64,000 bases of DNA from Microvirga lotononidis (lineage in GTDB: Bacteria; Pseudomonadota; Alphaproteobacteria; Rhizobiales; Beijerinckiaceae), in NCBI RefSeq assembly GCF_034627025.1, contig NZ_CP141048.1:2368001-2432000 (forward strand), given 5' to 3'. Made by a program: the position numbers and the translations under genes. How positions within the stretch are numbered: position 1 is the stretch's first letter; each line of letters opens with the position of its first letter. The notes beneath the pieces were generated by a model. It was not told the origin of the DNA and ran no database searches. It saw only the letters and a list, made by a program, of their open reading frames with translations. Below, piece by piece: positions 16,517 to 25,086 of the stretch.

Positions 16517-18540
16517 GGGCGCACCGCGTTCATCGTGAGGAGTTCGTAGGTCGCAACCGTTTCACCCTTGTCCGTCATGATCTCCACGTCCCAGCGTACC
16601 TCGCCGTACTGTTCGTTGCGCGGCGATTTGGATTTCGCCGTCAGCCGGACCTTGATGGTCTCGCCCGGCTGCACGGGTTTGACGAAACGTAAGGAGTCGA
16701 GACCGTAATTGGCAAGCACCGGTCCGAGATCCGGGTCGACGAAGAGGCCCGCCGCGAAGGACAGGAGCAGATAGCCGTGGGCCACGCGGCCGGGGAAGAA
16801 CGGATGGTTCTTCGTCGCCTCCTCGCTCATATGGGCATAGAAGGTGTCGCCGGTGAATTCAGCGAAATGCTCGATGTCTTCGAGACTGATCGTGCGTTCC
16901 TTGGACACGAAGGTCTGGCCGATGGCGAGATCCTCGAAATGATAGCGGAAGGGGTGGCGTCCCGCTTCGATCGTGGGAGTGCCCTTCATCCAGCTCTGCG
17001 TCACCCGCGAGAGCATGGCGGGCGAACCCTGCAGGGCTGTGCGCTGCATGTAATGGTGGACACCGCGCATGCCGCCGAGTTCCTCGCCTCCGCCCGCGCG
17101 TCCCGGCCCGCCATGAACCATGTGGGGCATCGGGGAGCCGTGGCCCGTCTGTTCCTTGGCGCAGTCGCGGTCGATCAGCACGAGGCGGCCGTGGAAGGCG
17201 CCGACGCCGAAGACGAGGTCGGCCGCAGCCGAGGGATCGTAGGTATAGAGCGAGGCGACGAGGCTGCCGTCGCCCTTGTTCGCCAGGGCCACGGCCTGAT
17301 CGAGGCCGTCATAGCCCATGACGGTGCAGACGGGGCCGAAAGCCTCGACGCTGTGCACGTTGGTGGCCCGGATCGGGTCCGGGCAATGCAGGACGAGTGG
17401 GGGAAGGAAGGCTCCGCGTTCGCGGTCGGCGCCCTCGACCGTGAAGTTGTCGGGATCGCCGACGACGATATCCGCTTCCGCACGCAGCTTCGCCACCTGG
17501 GCGAGCACGTCCCGGCGCTGTCCGAGGCCGACGACCGGGCCCATGCGGACGCTTTCGAGCTCGGGATTGCCGACCTTGATCTTGGACAGCCGCTCGCCCA
17601 GCGCGTCGATCACTGCCGGCACAAGGGCATTGGGCGCGATGGCACGCCTGATGGCCGTGCATTTCTGTCCCGCCTTCACGGTCATTTCCTTGGCGACCTC
17701 CTTGACGAAGAGGTCGAATTCCGGCGTTCCCGGCCCGGCGTCGGGCGCCAGGATCGCGGCGTTGAGTGAGTCGCGTTCGGCGATGAAGCGCACGGATTCG
17801 CGCGCGATGACCGGGTGCCGCTGCAGCTTCTGGGCCGTGTCGGCGGAGCCGGTGAACGAGACCACGTCCTGGCAGGTGAGGTGATCGAAGAGATCGCCCG
17901 TGGAGCCGACGATGCATTGCAGCGCACCCTCGGGAAGGATGCGGGATTCCGCGATCATGCGCACGAGCGCATGCGCCACATAGGACGTGATCGTCGCGGG
18001 CTTCGTGACCACCGGCACGCCGGCCAGGATGGCGGGAGCTAGCTTCTCGAGCATGCCCCAGCACGGGAAATTGAAGGCGTTGATGTGAACGGCGACGCCA
18101 TGGAGGGGCGTCATTACGTGCTGGCCGACGAAGCTGCCGCCCTTCGACAGGGCCTCGACATTTCCATCCAGAAGGAAGGTGGTGTTGGGCAGCTCGCGGC
18201 GACCCTTGGAGGCATAGACGAAGAGGGTGCCGATGCCGCCGTCCACGTCGATGAAGTTGTCGGTCCGCGTGGTGCCGGTCTGGAAGGAGAGCGTGTAGAG
18301 CTGCTCCTTGCGCTCCGACAGGTAAATGGCAAGGCGTTTCAGAAGCTCCGCCCGTTGGTGGAAGGTGAGCTTCCGCAAGGCGGGTCCGCCGACCTGCCGG
18401 GCAAAGGCCAGCACCTCGCCCATATCGAGACCGCCGCTGGCGACTTGGGCGACCACGTCGCCAGTGACGGCGCTGTGAATGTCGGCCAAGTCCTGACCGG
18501 GCGACATCCAACTTCCGCGAACGAAGCTTTCGAGTCTCAT
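16513..18540 (-). CDS. paaZ: PaaZ: oxepin-CoA hydrolase / semialdehyde dehydrogenase
   Basis: A 675-residue bifunctional enzyme, close to the 681 residues of E. coli PaaZ. The N-terminal aldehyde dehydrogenase part (to about 520) has NAFNFPCWGMLEKLAPAI, AERDSLNAAIL and the catalytic Cys in AGQKCTAIRRA (about residue 290). The C-terminal MaoC-like hydratase part has GDTFYAHM and GRVAHGYL. It opens the oxepin-CoA ring and oxidises the resulting semialdehyde to 3-oxo-5,6-dehydrosuberyl-CoA. The start at 18540 is chosen for its AAGGTG site six bases upstream; a further upstream ATG is less likely. Its promoter carries a PaaR-type operator. Confidence 0.96.
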   Translation of the reverse strand: MRLESFVRGSWMSPGQDLADIHSAVTGDVVAQVASGGLDMGEVLAFARQVGGPALRKLTFHQRAELLKRLAIYLSERKEQLYTLSFQTGTTRTDNFIDVDGGIGTLFVYASKGRRELPNTTFLLDGNVEALSKGGSFVGQHVMTPLHGVAVHINAFNFPCWGMLEKLAPAILAGVPVVTKPATITSYVAHALVRMIAESRILPEGALQCIVGSTGDLFDHLTCQDVVSFTGSADTAQKLQRHPVIARESVRFIAERDSLNAAILAPDAGPGTPEFDLFVKEVAKEMTVKAGQKCTAIRRAIAPNALVPAVIDALGERLSKIKVGNPELESVRMGPVVGLGQRRDVLAQVAKLRAEADIVVGDPDNFTVEGADRERGAFLPPLVLHCPDPIRATNVHSVEAFGPVCTVMGYDGLDQAVALANKGDGSLVASLYTYDPSAAADLVFGVGAFHGRLVLIDRDCAKEQTGHGSPMPHMVHGGPGRAGGGEELGGMRGVHHYMQRTALQGSPAMLSRVTQSWMKGTPTIEAGRHPFRYHFEDLAIGQTFVSKERTISLEDIEHFAEFTGDTFYAHMSEEATKNHPFFPGRVAHGYLLLSFAAGLFVDPDLGPVLANYGLDSLRFVKPVQPGETIKVRLTAKSKSPRNEQYGEVRWDVEIMTDKGETVATYELLTMNAVRP

Positions 18541-18599
18541 GGAGGCACCTTGGAATGCTATGACATGCGGCGGCATTGGCATCGCCGGATTTTTGCTGC

Positions 18600-18627
18600 A
18601 TTATTAACCGACCGGCCGGTTAGTCAA
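18600..18627 (-). promoter_or_regulatory. paaZ promoter with PaaR-type operator
   Basis: On the reverse strand TTGACT (18622-18627) is the -35 and TAATAA/AATAAT (about 18600-18606) the -10. The spacer holds a near-palindrome AACCGACCGGCCGGTT (18606-18621). The surrounding 21 bases match the paaG operator at 27755-27775 at 16 positions. Position between -35 and -10 predicts repression. The TetR-family regulator at 24442 is the likely ligand-responsive repressor; that assignment is inference. Confidence 0.72.
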
Positions 18628-18737
18628 GGAATTTTGAGGATGGTCCCGGGCGGACGCATGGCTCGACAGGCATGCCGAAGAATGGGTAGGTGAGAGGCAA
18701 ATGTCGCCTTGACCATAGAGAACCGGAGTAGGCTTGC

Positions 18738-19634
18738 ATGGTCGCGTTTGTGGAGACTCTGCTGGACAAGTTCCACGAACGGACACCGATCCGGGCAGGG
18801 TCGCTGATCGTGACGGTCTTCGGCGATGCGGTGGTACCAAGGGGCGGAGTGCTGTCCCTGACGTCCCTGCACGAGATCATGCGGGCCTTCCGCATCAGCG
18901 ATACGCTCGTTCGGACGGCCTTGTCCCGCCTCGTGTCCGAGGGTTGGTTCGAGCGATGGAAGGTCGGCCGCAACAGCTATTACCGCCTGACGCCCCATGG
19001 TCAGGAGGCTTTCGCCCAGGCCACGCGGCGGATTTACGCCGACCAGCCCCAGGATTGGCAAGGATCCTTCGATCTCCTCCTGCTCGACAATGCCCAGGAC
19101 CGGAGCGCGCTCAGGAGTGAACTCACGGCGGCAGGTTACGGCGCTCTCGGCCCGGACCTCCTGTTGGCCGCTGCGGCCTCCACTGACGGAACGGGTCCAT
19201 TCCTGAGGTTGAGCGCGACCCCGGCCGATCCGGCGACGGCCCGGAGGCTCGTGGAAAGGGCATGGCCCCTGGCTGAGATCGAGAGCCGCTACAGGCGTTT
19301 CATCGAGACCTATTCGGGAATCCTCAGGGCCCTGACGAGGGGCGCCGGGTTTGCCAATCTCGACGCCCTTCTGGTCCGTATCCTCCTGATCCACGATTAC
19401 CGCCGATCCGTCCTGAAGGATCCGCTTCTGCCCGCGCAGCTCCTTCCCCAGCCCTGGGCGGGAGTGGAGGCCCGCACTCTCTGCGGCACGATCTACAGGA
19501 CGCTGCTTCCAGCGGCCGAGCGCTGGATCGACACCCATGCCCAGAACGACACGGGACCGCTGCCGTCGGCCGACCGGGATTTCGGGCGGCGGTTTGCGTC
19601 CGCGGAGCCGGTTGCCGCTTTGAAGATCGGTTGA
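18738..19634 (+). CDS. paaX: PaaX, phenylacetic acid catabolism repressor
   Basis: A 298-residue protein with the PaaX architecture. The N-terminal winged helix (about 20-85) includes LSLTSLHEIMRAFRISDTLV and ALSRLVSEGWFERWKVGRNS. A central domain and a C-terminal domain follow, with FANLDALLVRILLIHDYRR. Known family members bind phenylacetyl-CoA and release repression of paa promoters. It is divergent from paaZ and 157 bases upstream of paaA on the same strand. GGAG precedes the ATG. It probably controls the paaABCDE promoter. Confidence 0.93.
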   Translation: MVAFVETLLDKFHERTPIRAGSLIVTVFGDAVVPRGGVLSLTSLHEIMRAFRISDTLVRTALSRLVSEGWFERWKVGRNSYYRLTPHGQEAFAQATRRIYADQPQDWQGSFDLLLLDNAQDRSALRSELTAAGYGALGPDLLLAAAASTDGTGPFLRLSATPADPATARRLVERAWPLAEIESRYRRFIETYSGILRALTRGAGFANLDALLVRILLIHDYRRSVLKDPLLPAQLLPQPWAGVEARTLCGTIYRTLLPAAERWIDTHAQNDTGPLPSADRDFGRRFASAEPVAALKIG

Positions 19635-19645
19635 TGAATACGTTA

Positions 19646-19685
19646 CAAGAAATTCTTGCATAAACTCATTTCTGTGACATATTAA
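19646..19685 (+). promoter_or_regulatory. paaA operon promoter with palindrome
   Basis: TTGCAT (19656-19661) and TATTAA (19680-19685), 18 bases apart, form a plausible sigma-70 promoter. The palindrome CAAGAA-A-TTCTTG (19646-19658) overlaps the -35. It does not resemble the PaaR-type operator upstream of paaZ and paaG, so it is a candidate PaaX site or another regulator's site. The start of paaA follows 107 bases later. Confidence 0.55.
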
Positions 19686-19791
19686 AAAGGTCTGCGGAAA
19701 GCCGGAGAGGCCTGACGCCCGCGCGCAGGGATCTTGCCCGCGCCAGAGATGGGAAGAAGTCGACCCGGCCGCGAAGTCAGGGAGAAGCGCC

Positions 19792-20787
19792 GTGTACGCA
19801 CAGATGGTGAAGACGGGCGTCGAGCATGTCCGCTCCAAGGAGGAGATGTCCCCGGAGGAGCAGGCCTTCCAGGATCGCGTCGATGCCGACATCAAGATCG
19901 AGCCGAAGGAGTGGATGCCGGAGGCCTATCGCAAGACGCTGATCCGGCAGATCTCGCAGCATGCCCATTCCGAGATCATCGGCATGCAGCCGGAGGGCAA
20001 CTGGATCACCCGGGCGCCGACCCTGGAGCGCAAGGCGATCCTGCTCGCCAAGGTGCAGGACGAGGCCGGTCACGGCCTTTATCTCTATTGCGCGGCCGAG
20101 ACCCTGGGCGTGAGCCGCGACGAGATGATGGAGCAGCTCAACAGTGGCAAGGCCAAGTATTCCAGCATCTTCAACTATCCGACGCTCACCTGGGCCGATA
20201 TCGGGGCCATCGGCTGGCTCGTCGACGGCGCCGCGATCATGAACCAGGTGCCGTTGCAGCGCTGTTCCTATGGCCCCTATTCCCGTGCCATGATCCGCAT
20301 CTGCAAGGAGGAGAGCTTCCATCAGCGCCAAGGCTACGACGCCATGACGAAGCTCGCCCGCGGGACGCCCGAGCAGAGGCAGATGGCGCAGGACGCCTTG
20401 AATCGCTGGTGGTGGCCGTCGCTCATGATGTTCGGCCCCTCCGATGCGGATTCGGTGCATAGCGCCCAGTCCATGCGCTGGAAGATCAAGATCAACTCCA
20501 ACGACGAGCTGCGCCAGAAATTCGTCGACCAGACCGTGCCGCAGGCCGAGTATCTCGGCCTCACCGTTCCGGATCCCGACCTCAAATGGAACGCGGAGCG
20601 CGGCCATTACGATTTCGGCGAGATCAACTGGGACGAGTTCTACCAAGTTATTGCCGGCAACGGTCCCTGCAACCGTCAGCGCCTGCGCGCCCGTGTGAAG
20701 GCCTATGAGGAGGGACAGTGGGTGCGCGATGCGGCCGACGCTTATGCGGCCAAGAAGGCGGCACGGGCAAAGGCCAAGGCTGCGTAA
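19792..20787 (+). CDS. paaA: Phenylacetyl-CoA 1,2-epoxidase, catalytic subunit PaaA
   Basis: The 331-residue catalytic subunit of the multicomponent epoxidase. Carboxylate and His residues of the diiron site are recognisable: Glu61 in HSEIIGMQ, Glu91/His94 in QDEAGHGLY, and Glu174/His177 in [10 protein letters not shown]. With PaaC, PaaB and the PaaE reductase it adds one oxygen atom of O2 across the aromatic ring of phenylacetyl-CoA. It starts at GTG with GGGAGA upstream; an ATG four codons later is an alternative. It is the first gene of the paaABCDE operon. Confidence 0.97.
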   Translation: MYAQMVKTGVEHVRSKEEMSPEEQAFQDRVDADIKIEPKEWMPEAYRKTLIRQISQHAHSEIIGMQPEGNWITRAPTLERKAILLAKVQDEAGHGLYLYCAAETLGVSRDEMMEQLNSGKAKYSSIFNYPTLTWADIGAIGWLVDGAAIMNQVPLQRCSYGPYSRAMIRICKEESFHQRQGYDAMTKLARGTPEQRQMAQDALNRWWWPSLMMFGPSDADSVHSAQSMRWKIKINSNDELRQKFVDQTVPQAEYLGLTVPDPDLKWNAERGHYDFGEINWDEFYQVIAGNGPCNRQRLRARVKAYEEGQWVRDAADAYAAKKAARAKAKAA

Positions 20788-20801
20788 GCGGGAGACAAGA
20801 C

Positions 20802-21092
20802 ATGACCGACAAGAAGGAATGGCCTCTCTGGGAGGTGTTCATCCGCAGCCAGCACGGCCTGGCGCACCGCCACGTGGGCAGCCTGCATGCGCCCGATGCC
20901 GAGATGGCGATCATGAACGCGCGGGACGTCTATACGCGCCGCAACGAGGGCGTCAGCATCTGGGTCGTGAAGGCCGCTGACATCTCGGCGAGTTCGCCCG
21001 GCGAGAAGGGTCCGCTCTTCGACCCTGCCAACAGCAAGGTCTACCGCCACCCGACCTTCTACGAAATTCCCGAAGAGCTGGGGCACATGTGA
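20802..21092 (+). CDS. paaB: Phenylacetyl-CoA epoxidase subunit PaaB
   Basis: A 96-residue protein with the PaaB hallmarks WPLWEVFIRSQHGLAHRHVG and DVYTRRNEGVSIWVV. PaaB has no metal site and bridges or organises the PaaA-PaaC complex. It begins 14 bases after paaA with GGGAGA upstream, and its stop overlaps the paaC start (ATGA). Length matches the usual 95 or so residues. Confidence 0.97.
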   Translation: MTDKKEWPLWEVFIRSQHGLAHRHVGSLHAPDAEMAIMNARDVYTRRNEGVSIWVVKAADISASSPGEKGPLFDPANSKVYRHPTFYEIPEELGHM

Positions 21093-21850
21093 TGAACGGG
21101 CAGGAGGCTCTTTTCGAGTATCTGCTGCGGCTTGGGGACAATGCCCTGATCCTGGGGCATCGCCTGTCGGAATGGTGCGGGCACTCGCCGGCCCTCGAGG
21201 AAGATCTGGCGCTCTCCAACGTCGCTCTCGACCTGATCGGGCAGACCCAGCTCTGGCTGAACCTCGCGGGCGAGGTGGAGGACAAGGGACGGGACGCCGA
21301 CAAGCTCGCGTATCTTCGCGATGCGCGCGACTTCCGCAATGTCCTTCTCGTCGAGCAGCCGAACGGCGACTTTGCCGCCACGATGGCGCGGCAGTTCTAT
21401 TTCGATGCCTGGCATTACCTGTTGCTGCGCGAGCTGACCGGATCCAAGGATTCCCGCATCGCCGAGATCGCCGCGAAGAGCCTCAAGGAGGTCACCTACC
21501 ACCTCGAGCGGAGCCGCGACTGGGTTTTGCGCCTCGGCGACGGCACGGAGGAAAGCCATCGCCGGATGCAAAGCGCCATCGACGATCTCTGGATGTATAC
21601 GGGCGAGCTGTTCGAGGGTGACGACATCGACAAGGCCATGGTCCAGGCGGGGCTGGGCCCCGATCTCGCGGCGCTGCATGAACCCTGGCACGGCCTCGTC
21701 CGCGCGACGGCCGAGGAGGCGACGCTGAGCCTCCCGCAGCTCGGCTGGGCTCAGAAGGGCGGAAAGCGCGGCGTCCATTCCGAGCATCTCGGCTACATCC
21801 TGGCCGATCTCCAATTCCTGCAGCGGGCCTATCCCAACGCGACGTGGTGA
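21089..21850 (+). CDS. paaC: Phenylacetyl-CoA epoxidase structural subunit PaaC
   Basis: A 253-residue ferritin-like subunit with LRLGDNALILGHRLSEWCGH, ALDLIGQTQLWL and ARQFYFDAWHYLLL. In the family PaaC pairs with PaaA and stabilises it rather than performing the oxygenation. It is translationally coupled to paaB, and its end lies just upstream of paaD. Confidence 0.96.
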   Translation: MMNGQEALFEYLLRLGDNALILGHRLSEWCGHSPALEEDLALSNVALDLIGQTQLWLNLAGEVEDKGRDADKLAYLRDARDFRNVLLVEQPNGDFAATMARQFYFDAWHYLLLRELTGSKDSRIAEIAAKSLKEVTYHLERSRDWVLRLGDGTEESHRRMQSAIDDLWMYTGELFEGDDIDKAMVQAGLGPDLAALHEPWHGLVRATAEEATLSLPQLGWAQKGGKRGVHSEHLGYILADLQFLQRAYPNATW

Positions 21851-21864
21851 GGAGCGCGGGACCG

Positions 21865-22377
21865 ATGATCGACAGCCTGACACGACCGGACCCGGATCAG
21901 ATCAGACGCTGGCTGGACGATGTTCCCGATCCGGAGGTGCCCGCCGTCTCGGTCATGGATCTCGGGATCGTTCGCGATGTGCAGTGGGACGGCGATGTAC
22001 TCGTCGTCGCGATCACCCCGACCTATTCGGGCTGCCCCGCGACGAGCGTCATCGCGTTCGAGATCGAAGCCGCCCTGCGGGCGCGGGGCATCGAACACGT
22101 GCGCGTCGAGCGGCGCCTTTCGCCGCCCTGGACGACGGATTGGATCACCTCTCAAGGACGGCGCCGGTTGGAAGCTTACGGCATTGCGCCGCCCGCCGAG
22201 AATGCCGGCGGGCCATCGCCTTTCGACCGCTTCCTGCGCAAGCCGCTGGCGATTGCCTGTCCGCGCTGCAAGTCGGTGAACACGGAGCGGGTGAGCGAAT
22301 TCGGATCGACGCCGTGCAAGGCGCAGTACCGGTGCCGCGACTGCCTCGAGCCTTTCGACTACTTCAAATGCATTTGA
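21865..22377 (+). CDS. paaD: PaaD, Fe-S maturation-type protein of the epoxidase operon
   Basis: A 170-residue protein with an N-terminal DUF59/MIP18-like domain (VPDPEVPAVSVMDLGIVRDV, YSGCPATSVI). Its C-terminal Cys-rich zinc-ribbon-like segment reads CPRCKSVN...CKAQYRCRDC, ending FDYFKCI. It is thought to help mature the iron or Fe-S sites of the epoxidase. I chose the ATG at 21865, with GAGGAG ten bases upstream. A GTG at 21844 would overlap paaC. Confidence 0.94.
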   Translation: MIDSLTRPDPDQIRRWLDDVPDPEVPAVSVMDLGIVRDVQWDGDVLVVAITPTYSGCPATSVIAFEIEAALRARGIEHVRVERRLSPPWTTDWITSQGRRRLEAYGIAPPAENAGGPSPFDRFLRKPLAIACPRCKSVNTERVSEFGSTPCKAQYRCRDCLEPFDYFKCI

Positions 22378-22393
22378 AACGAGCGGACGGTCC

Positions 22394-23470
22394 ATGACGA
22401 AGTTCTATCCCGTCACAATTGCCGATGTGCGACGCGAAACCCGCGATGCGATCATCCTCACGCTGGACGTGCCGGATGAGCACAAGGAGGCGTTCCGCTT
22501 CTCGCCGGGGCAGTACCTGACCCTGCGCACCACCATCGACGGCGACGAGGTGCGGCGATCCTATTCCATCTGCGCGACGCCGATGGAGGGCAGGCTCCGC
22601 GTCGGCATCAAGAAAATCGCCGGCGGCGCATTCTCCAGCTGGGCCAGCGAGAAGCTCGCACCCGGGCAGGTCATCGAGGCGATGCCGCCGATGGGCAATT
22701 TCTTCGTGCCTCTCGACCAGACCCGCAAGCGTCACTTCGTGGGCTTCGCGGCAGGCAGCGGGATCACGCCTCTGCTCAGCATCGTCAAGACGACGCTGGT
22801 TGCCGAACCGCAATCCTCCTTCACGCTGTTCTACGGCAACCGCGCTTCGAGCTCGATCATGTTCCGCGAGGAGCTGGAGGATCTGAAGAACGAGCATCTC
22901 GACCGGTTCAGCCTGATCCACATCCTCAGCCGCGAGCAGCAGGATATCGACCTCTTCAATGGGCGCCTGACCAAGGAAAAATGCGATCAGCTCCTCGACC
23001 ATTGGATCGACGCATCGTCTATCGACACCGCTTTCATCTGCGGGCCGCAGGACATGATGCTGGGCGTCGCGCAGAGCCTCGAGGAGCATGGCCTCGACAA
23101 GCGCCAGATCAAGTTCGAGCTCTTCGCCACCTCGACGCCGAGCCGCCGACAGCGCCGGCCCGAGGAGACGGCCGCGGAGGATCGCAAGAACCTGTGCGAG
23201 GCCACCATCGTCATCGACGGGCGGGCCCGGAGCCTCACATTCGAGAAGGGCACCGCCTCGGTTCTCGATGCTGCCACGGCCGAGGGGCTCGAGCTCCCTT
23301 ATGCCTGCAAGGGGGGCGTCTGCTCCACCTGCCGGGCCATGCTGGTCGAAGGCGAGGTCGACATGGACGCGAACTTCGCTTTGGAAGATTACGAGATCGC
23401 CCGCGGGTATATCCTGACTTGCCAGAGCTATCCCGTGAGCGACAAGATCCTGGTCGATTTCGACAAATGA
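22394..23470 (+). CDS. paaE: Phenylacetyl-CoA epoxidase reductase PaaE
   Basis: A 358-residue flavin reductase. The FAD domain has RRSYSICATP (about 57-66), the NAD(P)H-binding part has AGSGITPLLSI, and the C-terminal [2Fe-2S] ferredoxin domain has CKGGVCSTCRAML with a last Cys in TCQSY. It passes electrons from NADPH to the PaaA diiron site. It begins 16 bases after paaD. Confidence 0.97.
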   Translation: MTKFYPVTIADVRRETRDAIILTLDVPDEHKEAFRFSPGQYLTLRTTIDGDEVRRSYSICATPMEGRLRVGIKKIAGGAFSSWASEKLAPGQVIEAMPPMGNFFVPLDQTRKRHFVGFAAGSGITPLLSIVKTTLVAEPQSSFTLFYGNRASSSIMFREELEDLKNEHLDRFSLIHILSREQQDIDLFNGRLTKEKCDQLLDHWIDASSIDTAFICGPQDMMLGVAQSLEEHGLDKRQIKFELFATSTPSRRQRRPEETAAEDRKNLCEATIVIDGRARSLTFEKGTASVLDAATAEGLELPYACKGGVCSTCRAMLVEGEVDMDANFALEDYEIARGYILTCQSYPVSDKILVDFDK

Positions 23471-23486
23471 CGAGGGAGCGGCTCCC

Positions 23487-24302
23487 ATGGTCGATGATGA
23501 GGATCTCGTCACCTTCATAGCCGGCGGCGGCCGGCTGAGCGCGCCGGGGAACGTCACGCCGCGTTATCGCGGCGAGCTGATGCGCCTGATGGCGATCTTC
23601 ATCGATTCGGAGATGGCGGGGGCCTCCGGTTTCGCCGACTGCATCAACCTGGCACCGGGACTGAAGGAGCGGATCATCGCGACCCGCATCGTCTTCGACA
23701 AGTTCAACCATGCCCGGCAGGTTCTGGACCTGATGGAGCAGTTCGGCGCCAACACGGCCCAGTATGTGGGCGCCCATCCCTGGGGATCCCGTCTCGACCG
23801 CAGCGTCAATCTCGGCACGCGGCGCATGGAAGGCGACATGCGGCTCAACGTGTTCCACTACCCGATCAACGGCTGGGTCGACGCGGTGGTGATGAACTGC
23901 CTGATGGGACAGGCAACCGTGGTGCAGCTCGACGAGCTGACGCGCGGTTCCTACCAGCCTCTTGCCGACGCGTTGGCCGACATCCTTCCTGCCGAAAAGC
24001 GCCACGCGGAGCTCGGACAACAGGGATTGCAGGTTGCCTTGGAGAGAGGGCACGACAGGACCGACGCCCAGGCCTCGGTCAATTACTGGTATCCTCGCGT
24101 GGCCGACACCTTCGGCAGCAGCGCGTCGGACCATTTCGCCCAGCATCGGAAATACGGATTGCGTCAGAAGGGCCGGGAGGAGTTGACCGTCGAGTGGCAG
24201 AGCCTCGTCCATCCGATGCTCTCGCGCTTTGGTCTTGCTGTTCCGGAGACGATATCCGCCAGGTCGTCACCTCCCATGTCATCACCGGGCTCGTCCCGGT
24301 GA
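23487..24302 (+). CDS. PaaA/PaaC-like ferritin-fold protein, sixth gene of the paa operon
   Basis: A 271-residue relative of PaaA, 16 bases after paaE. Glu42 (SEMAG) matches PaaA Glu61. The first ExxH motif (PaaA QDEAGH) reads FDKFNH, so Lys72 replaces the ligand Glu while His75 is kept. The second ExxH is kept (AEKRHAE, Glu170/His173). It may have an altered metal site or a structural role; both are inference. The last ten or so codons (PPMSSPGSSR) and the TGA stop are encoded inside a family 1 repeat, so the C-terminus was probably changed by the repeat. I do not know a named function. Confidence 0.82.
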   Translation: MVDDEDLVTFIAGGGRLSAPGNVTPRYRGELMRLMAIFIDSEMAGASGFADCINLAPGLKERIIATRIVFDKFNHARQVLDLMEQFGANTAQYVGAHPWGSRLDRSVNLGTRRMEGDMRLNVFHYPINGWVDAVVMNCLMGQATVVQLDELTRGSYQPLADALADILPAEKRHAELGQQGLQVALERGHDRTDAQASVNYWYPRVADTFGSSASDHFAQHRKYGLRQKGREELTVEWQSLVHPMLSRFGLAVPETISARSSPPMSSPGSSR

Positions 24303-24368
24303 TCTCGATCGGAAAGGCGCGGCGCTTTACGGAAGCGGGATGGCCGCAACAAGTGCGGCCATGACGTT
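24274..24368. repeat. Double-hairpin intergenic repeat, family 1 copy D, overlapping a gene end
   Basis: ATCACCGGG (24281-24289) pairs with CCCGGTGAT (24295-24303), and TGGCCGCA pairs with TGCGGCCA (24341-24361). A GGCGCGGCGC spacer separates the hairpins, and the flanks are CATGTCAT and ATGACG. The left hairpin supplies the final codons and TGA of the PaaA-like gene. Confidence 0.88.
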
Positions 24369-24441
24369 GGGAGATCTCGGATCGACTCTGCATGCATCGC
24401 GTCGACCCGCGGGGCAGAACGATCCTTGAGCGGACAAGGTC

Positions 24442-25077
24442 CTATTCCGCTGCGCTGGCGCGCCGTGACGAGGCGGCGGGCTCTGCGTGGAGATTGCGGG
24501 TTCCATCCACGATGAGCTGCGAAACGAGTGCGGCATAATCCGCGCGGGTCACCTCGCCGGTGCTCTTGAACCAGAGATAGTGCCAGTTGATCATGCCGAA
24601 GAGAGACATGGTCACGGGCTTGAGCAGCTTTGTCCCCTTGAGCTGCGGCGCCACGCCCGCCACCGCATCGGAGAAGATCTTCACCAGCTCCCGCTCCACG
24701 GACTTGAGCTCTCCCTGCCGATCGGCAGGGAGCAGGCGCATGCCGTTGATCTGCACGTTGTGCTGGGCATCGGCATCGCGATAGGCCTCGAGCAGGGCCG
24801 CGACCAGCTCCTTCAGGCGATCTTCGGGTGAAAGGTCCGGTCGGTCGGCCGCCTCGACCACCTCGAGCAGTTCCTCGAGATGGAAACGGATCACGTCGAA
24901 GAGCAGCTCCTCCTTATCCCTGTAGTAGTGGTAAAGATTGGCCTTGGAGACCCCGCAGGCTTCCGCGATCTTGCTCATGGAGGCGCGGTCGTATCCGTGC
25001 TCCGCAAAGAGTTCGGCCGAGCGATCGAGGATCGCCCGGCGCTTGTCGTCATAATCGGTGGCACGGGTTCGGGCCAT
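24442..25077 (-). CDS. TetR family regulator, probable PaaR-type
   Basis: A 211-residue TetR protein. The N-terminal DNA-binding domain has ILDRSAELFAEHGYDRASM and ACGVSKANLYHYYRDKEELL, followed by a helical ligand domain. It is the last gene of the operon paaG-paaI-paaK-paaR, nine bases after paaK. TetR regulators in this position in other bacteria respond to phenylacetyl-CoA. Two shared operators (18604-18624 and 27755-27775) fit a dimeric TetR site, one within its own operon's promoter, which implies autoregulation. Confidence 0.9.
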   Translation of the reverse strand: MARTRATDYDDKRRAILDRSAELFAEHGYDRASMSKIAEACGVSKANLYHYYRDKEELLFDVIRFHLEELLEVVEAADRPDLSPEDRLKELVAALLEAYRDADAQHNVQINGMRLLPADRQGELKSVERELVKIFSDAVAGVAPQLKGTKLLKPVTMSLFGMINWHYLWFKSTGEVTRADYAALVSQLIVDGTRNLHAEPAASSRRASAAE

Positions 25078-25086
25078 GGGACTCTT

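Noticed and set aside
14408..16549. 713-codon forward frame opposite the fused beta-oxidation gene
   Set aside because: His/Arg/Asp-rich antisense translation with no motifs.
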